The notes below the pieces were generated by a model that was not told the origin of the DNA, searched no databases, and saw nothing but the letters and a program-made list of their open reading frames with translations. Of a stretch of DNA of 8,592 nt, positions 6,176-8,592 are shown one piece after another. The stretch is from JBHIDJ01 sp046760105. Lineage in GTDB: Bacteria; Pseudomonadota; Gammaproteobacteria; Acidiferrobacterales; SPGG2. Within the stretch, counting starts at the first letter, position 1. Each line of letters begins with the position of its first letter. The position numbers were made by a program, and so were the translations under genes. The stretch lies in NCBI GenBank assembly GCA_046760105.1, contig JBHIDJ010000121.1, positions 1 through 8,592 of the forward strand, read 5' to 3'.

Positions 6176-6580
6176 TCTGTTCGTTGTGGCCTACCGTTTA
6201 TGTTGTTGAGGACGCATACGGCCAAAAGGCTATGGTTTGATCAGCACGCTACTGTACTAAGGGACGTGCTACCTTTAAAGCAAGGTAAACTTCGAGGTCG
6301 AAAAGGGAAACCCGTCCGAGGACGGGACCGGGACGCTTTTGTCCGCAGACTCCTTCCGCTGATCACACTAACCTCACTCGAGGCGGTACTGGTCCGGGAT
6401 GGCTCCCACGCGTTGTCCTGCGACCGTCAATTTGCCAAGATTGGTCTCAGGAAGTGAGGCATCTGGGAAATGTCGGCTTGCACAAGGAAGCCTGCCGAAG
6501 CGAAGTGCGATTGCTGTCATCTAGTCTCTCCACCAACGGTTATCCTAACGTTGTGCCAGTCGCTGATGTAGGAGGAAACA
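6176..6580. promoter_or_regulatory. Divergent gap between cyclase and lipoprotein genes
   Basis: These 405 bases should contain the promoters of both flanking genes. I find no promoter with good boxes on either strand. Inverted repeats are present: AGCACG (6243-6248) with CGTGCT (6265-6270), a tight palindrome at 6311-6326, and CAACG (6534-6538) with CGTTG (6549-6553) just before the lipoprotein ribosome binding site. An 85-codon open frame (6200-6457, plus) has no ribosome binding site and matches nothing I know. Confidence 0.5.
6311..6326. repeat. 16-base near-perfect palindrome
   Basis: CCCGTCC (6311-6317) and GGACGGG (6320-6326) are perfect inverted arms around only two bases. A two-base loop is too tight for a stable full-length RNA hairpin, so a protein-binding operator is the more natural reading. 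It lies 136 bases upstream of the cyclase start and 255 bases before the lipoprotein start. Confidence 0.4.
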
Positions 6581-6814
6581 ATGAGATTCGTGCTGCGGAA
6601 GACAATCATACCCCTGTGGTTGATCATCGGGCTTGGTCTCGAGGCCTGTGCAACGCAGGAGCAGATAAGAGAGGAGCTAACGAGTGAGGAGCATAGGGCT
6701 CTGATTAAGGAAATAGTTCAAGAGACGATGGAAGAAAAGATGAAGAGCAAGGAGCATAAAATGATGATGAAGAAAATGATGAAAGATATGATGAAGAAAG
6801 AAACGACGAATTGA
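6581..6814 (+). CDS. Small Met- and Lys-rich lipoprotein
   Basis: This 77-residue protein has a basic n-region, a hydrophobic core (8-20) and a lipobox LEAC with Cys23 as the predicted lipidated residue. The mature chain is about 55 residues, and Ala at the position after Cys favours the outer membrane in Gram-negatives. The rest is predicted to be a charged helix. Its C-terminal third is strikingly rich in Met and Lys: nine Met between 54 and 71, with His59 nearby. The start is well supported by AGGAGG (6570-6575), 5 bases before the ATG. I recognise no named family. The Met/His composition and the copper neighbourhood suggest periplasmic Cu(I) or Ag(I) binding, but this is inference; a structural envelope role is possible. 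It is convergent with the SHOCT protein gene, with a 172-base gap. Confidence 0.82.
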   Translation: MRFVLRKTIIPLWLIIGLGLEACATQEQIREELTSEEHRALIKEIVQETMEEKMKSKEHKMMMKKMMKDMMKKETTN

Positions 6815-6986
6815 GGACTTAAAGATGTGCATGCTGAGGGTCAAGGGCCCGTGGTTGTCGGTAGTGGATCACTTTGAATTTGGCATTGCGGAGTGATAAC
6901 CTTCGCGGAGATGGTCGCTCGCAAGGCACGCGGTGGCGCACTTTCACTCCGCCATTTACACTAAGACGCGCGTCAGCCCCTTGCGC

Positions 6987-7223
6987 TCAGTCAGAAAGCA
7001 AGCGCTTTCGTTCCTCGAATTCTTCCTTGTCGATTTCGCCGCGAACGAAACGCTCCTTCAAGATATCAAGCGCGGTCTTCCCGGCCGGCGGCGGCCCCAT
7101 ACCCGTTGATCCGCTACTGAGCCAGCGGACGAGGAGCACGACCACGATAATGACCCCACCCCAAAAGAGGACCATCATGAGGGAACCGAAGATCATGTGC
7201 CCCCAGCCCCAGTCGCCCCACAT
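6987..7223 (-). CDS. Small membrane protein with C-terminal SHOCT domain
   Basis: The 78-residue open part has a Trp/Gly-rich N-terminus (WGDWGWGH), one membrane helix (about 11-34), a Gly/Pro-rich linker and a C-terminal SHOCT motif (about 51-76: LDILKERF, RGEID, EEFEERK). SHOCT is a short helical domain usually found at protein ends and thought to aid oligomerisation or protein contacts; the molecular function of this protein is unknown. Small proteins of this layout are common near metal-resistance genes. ATG 7223 has no ribosome binding site. The same frame continues upstream without a normal start codon and encodes what looks like a signal peptide (see 7224-7317), so the true protein is probably about 109 residues, with the start lost or shifted. 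It follows the FNT channel gene on the same strand. Confidence 0.8.
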   Translation of the reverse strand: MWGDWGWGHMIFGSLMMVLFWGGVIIVVVLLVRWLSSGSTGMGPPPAGKTALDILKERFVRGEIDKEEFEERKRLLSD

Positions 7224-7317
7224 ATAGCGATAGTCGGGAGAGGTCTGGGCGTGCGCGGTCGTCGCTGCGAGCGCTGCCGACAGCGGAACAAATATAGGTG
7301 CAATAGTTAGGTCTCAT
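7224..7317 (-). pseudogene. Frame-disrupted signal-peptide segment of the SHOCT gene
   Basis: In frame with the SHOCT protein, 30 codons upstream (7313-7224) read LTIAPIFVPLSAALA then ATTAHAQ, a textbook signal peptide with an AHA-Q cleavage site. No ATG, GTG or TTG lies in them, and an in-frame TGA stands at 7314-7316. ATG AGA at 7317-7312 is in the neighbouring frame; removing one C of the CC at 7310-7311 would join it as MRLTIAPI. A weak GAGAAG precedes that ATG. Either a real one-base insertion or a sequence error is likely. Initiation at a rare codon (CTG or ATT) is the alternative. Confidence 0.6.
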
Positions 7318-7495
7318 CGGTCTTCTCGGGCTTTCGATTTTTTGTCCTTCCCCATACCCTTTGGAGCACGGGACTTGGTCGATATTTTCCAAATGGACTG
7401 GCGAGTCAGCCCCCAACCTGCGACCTTTGCAGTAGTAAGGCGAAGATTACGATCCGGAACACGTGAAATTCGATCAACAACGACAGAACCTGCAC

Positions 7496-8377
7496 CTAAC
7501 GCTTGCGTAGGTAGACAAACCAGTAGACGGTGCCGACGAGCAAGCCGCCACCGATGATATTGCCGATAGTAACAGGGACGAGGTTCGCTACGGTGGCGGC
7601 AACGGTAAGGCCTGCAAAATCGCCTGGGGCCGCGACAATAGATTGCCAAAACGCGCTCGGTGCCCAGGCCTTGATCATCAAGCCGATCGGCAGGAAATAC
7701 ATGTTCGCGATCGAGTGCTCGAAGCCTGCGGCAACGAAAGCGGTAATCGGCGGTACGACAGCGACGACCTTACCGATCACTGTGCGTGCGCTGTAGCTAA
7801 GCCAAACTGCGAGACAGACCAGCACATTGCACAGGATGCCGAGTACAAGAGCCTCCCCAAAGGGCAGCGCAGCCTTTGCAGTGGCAATGGAAAGTGCTGT
7901 CTTGCCTACGGCACCACCACCGAAGCCATACTGACCCGAGAGAAACACGAGCACAGCCGTGCCGACTGCACCAACGAAGTTACCGACGTAAACGAGTGCC
8001 CAGGCACGGAGCAGTGCCCCCAACGGGATTAACCGCCCGGCCCATGCCATGACCATCAGATTGTTGCCGGTGAAAAGTTCTGCTCCACCCACTACGACCA
8101 GGATGAGACCAAGGGAAAACACCATCCCGCCCAAGAGTCGCACGACACCGAAGGGCCATACCCCGGCGGCGCCAGCGACAGTGGTCGTCGAAAACAAGGC
8201 GCCCAAGGCGATAAACGCACCGGCAAGCACGGCGAGCGCCAGCAGCGACAAGGTATCGAGCCGGGCTTTGGCGGCACCGATATGCTCTGCCTTCTCCGCC
8301 ATCTCTGGCGGCAGCAAGGCGTCGATGCTGTGGCGATTGCGGTCGTTTGCTGCCATTATTTTGGCGGCCTTTCGCAT
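7496..8377 (-). CDS. Formate/nitrite transporter (FNT) family channel
   Basis: This 293-residue inner-membrane protein has six membrane helices (about 44-65, 78-100, 122-147, 173-196, 203-228, 265-288). It should form the pentameric FNT channel that passes small monovalent anions such as formate, nitrite or hydrosulfide. Family motifs are intact: GGAELFTGNN (98-106, with Thr103 at the omega-loop position), VGNFVGA (131-137), GILCNVLVCLAVW (180-192) and GFEHSIANMYF (218-228), in which His221 matches the conserved pore histidine of FocA. The C-terminal NLVPVTIGNIIGG is also typical. Which anion is carried cannot be read from sequence. Two starts are possible: ATG 8377 with no ribosome binding site, or ATG 8356 (MAANDRN) with AAAGG 12 bases upstream. 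The shorter start fits the family's usual N-terminus. The SHOCT gene follows after about 180 bases in which I see no terminator or gene. Confidence 0.93.
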   Translation of the reverse strand: MRKAAKIMAANDRNRHSIDALLPPEMAEKAEHIGAAKARLDTLSLLALAVLAGAFIALGALFSTTTVAGAAGVWPFGVVRLLGGMVFSLGLILVVVGGAELFTGNNLMVMAWAGRLIPLGALLRAWALVYVGNFVGAVGTAVLVFLSGQYGFGGGAVGKTALSIATAKAALPFGEALVLGILCNVLVCLAVWLSYSARTVIGKVVAVVPPITAFVAAGFEHSIANMYFLPIGLMIKAWAPSAFWQSIVAAPGDFAGLTVAATVANLVPVTIGNIIGGGLLVGTVYWFVYLRKR

Positions 8378-8394
8378 GTTACTTTACTTTGTAA

Positions 8395-8410
8395 CACGTT
8401 CTTGAACATG
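8395..8410. promoter_or_regulatory. Imperfect palindrome next to the FNT gene promoter
   Basis: CACGTTC (8395-8401) and GAACATG (8404-8410) are inverted arms with one mismatch around two bases. It sits 17 bases upstream of ATG 8377, just past the candidate -10 box, a position suited to a repressor. Confidence 0.4.
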
Positions 8411-8414
8411 CCGC

Positions 8415-8443
8415 ATAATGCATCGGGTATCACTGCCCCGCAA
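8415..8443 (-). promoter_or_regulatory. Candidate sigma-70 promoter of the FNT gene
   Basis: On the minus strand, TTGCGG (8443-8438) and CATTAT (8420-8415) match the -35 and -10 boxes at 3 and 4 of 6 positions with the ideal 17-base spacer. Weak boxes suggest a need for an activator. Confidence 0.3.
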
Positions 8444-8503
8444 GGAACTCAGCCACTCATTCGGACAGGGTGTATTCGGGACTCGGAGGACAGCTAGCAG
8501 TTA

Positions 8504-8517
8504 CATATTTAAATATG
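8504..8517. promoter_or_regulatory. Perfect 14-bp AT-rich palindrome, possible ArsR-type operator
   Basis: CATATTTAAATATG is a perfect palindrome 127 bases upstream of the FNT start. AT-rich palindromes of this kind are used by ArsR/SmtB-family metal or sulfide sensors, but this is a resemblance only. It may belong to a gene beyond the right edge. I see no coding sequence in 8378-8592. Confidence 0.35.
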
Positions 8518-8592
8518 GGGACGGGGCAAGAGAAGAAAGATTCTAAAGGGCTTATCTGAGCGGCACATCTCTCAGCGTTTGCACCAGCCCAC

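Noticed and set aside
6200..6457. 85-codon open frame on the plus strand
   Set aside because: No ribosome binding site and no recognisable domain; it spans the inverted repeats of the gap. Kept only as a note.

Overview
The window reads as a metal-handling, largely copper-centred stretch of a Gram-negative, probably proteobacterial chromosome or genomic island. The reasons are several exported proteins with Sec-type or lipoprotein signals, a periplasmic CusF-type copper protein, an FNT-family anion channel and moderately high GC coding regions. No ribosomal or tRNA gene is present and I cannot name the species.

Left part (1-4494) is a divergent copper resistance locus. On the minus strand lie a CusF-like periplasmic copper-binding protein (768-1190) and, downstream, the N-terminal part of an exported multicopper oxidase that runs off the left edge (1-562). 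On the plus strand is a tightly packed operon: a CopZ-like chaperone (1624-1839), a CopA-type Cu(I) P1B-ATPase (1846-4116) and a membrane-anchored cupredoxin (4120-4494) whose Cys and Met spacing recalls the Cu(I) chaperone CupA. The likely division of labour is this: CopZ, the anchored cupredoxin and CopA collect and export Cu(I), while the CusF-like protein and the oxidase buffer and oxidise copper in the periplasm. The two arms are separated by 433 bases (1191-1623) that hold inverted repeats, a direct repeat and weak promoter candidates, but no gene I can support. No copper regulator gene (CueR, CsoR, CopRS) lies in the window.

Middle part (4703-6814): a six-helix, HAMP-containing class III nucleotide cyclase on the minus strand (4703-6175), with a periplasmic CxxC loop and a Gln at the usual purine-selecting Lys. 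It is convergent with the copper operon (208-base gap, no clear terminator). A 405-base gap then leads to a small Met- and Lys-rich lipoprotein on the plus strand (6581-6814).

Right part (6987-8592): a small membrane SHOCT protein (6987-7223), whose signal-peptide-like N-terminus appears cut off by a one-base frame change, lies downstream of a formate/nitrite channel family gene (7496-8377), both on the minus strand. The upstream region of the channel gene carries two palindromes that look like operators.

Most notable observations are the CopZ-CopA-CupA-like trio, the cyclase with an exposed CxxC in a copper neighbourhood, the Met-rich lipoprotein and the broken start of the SHOCT gene.
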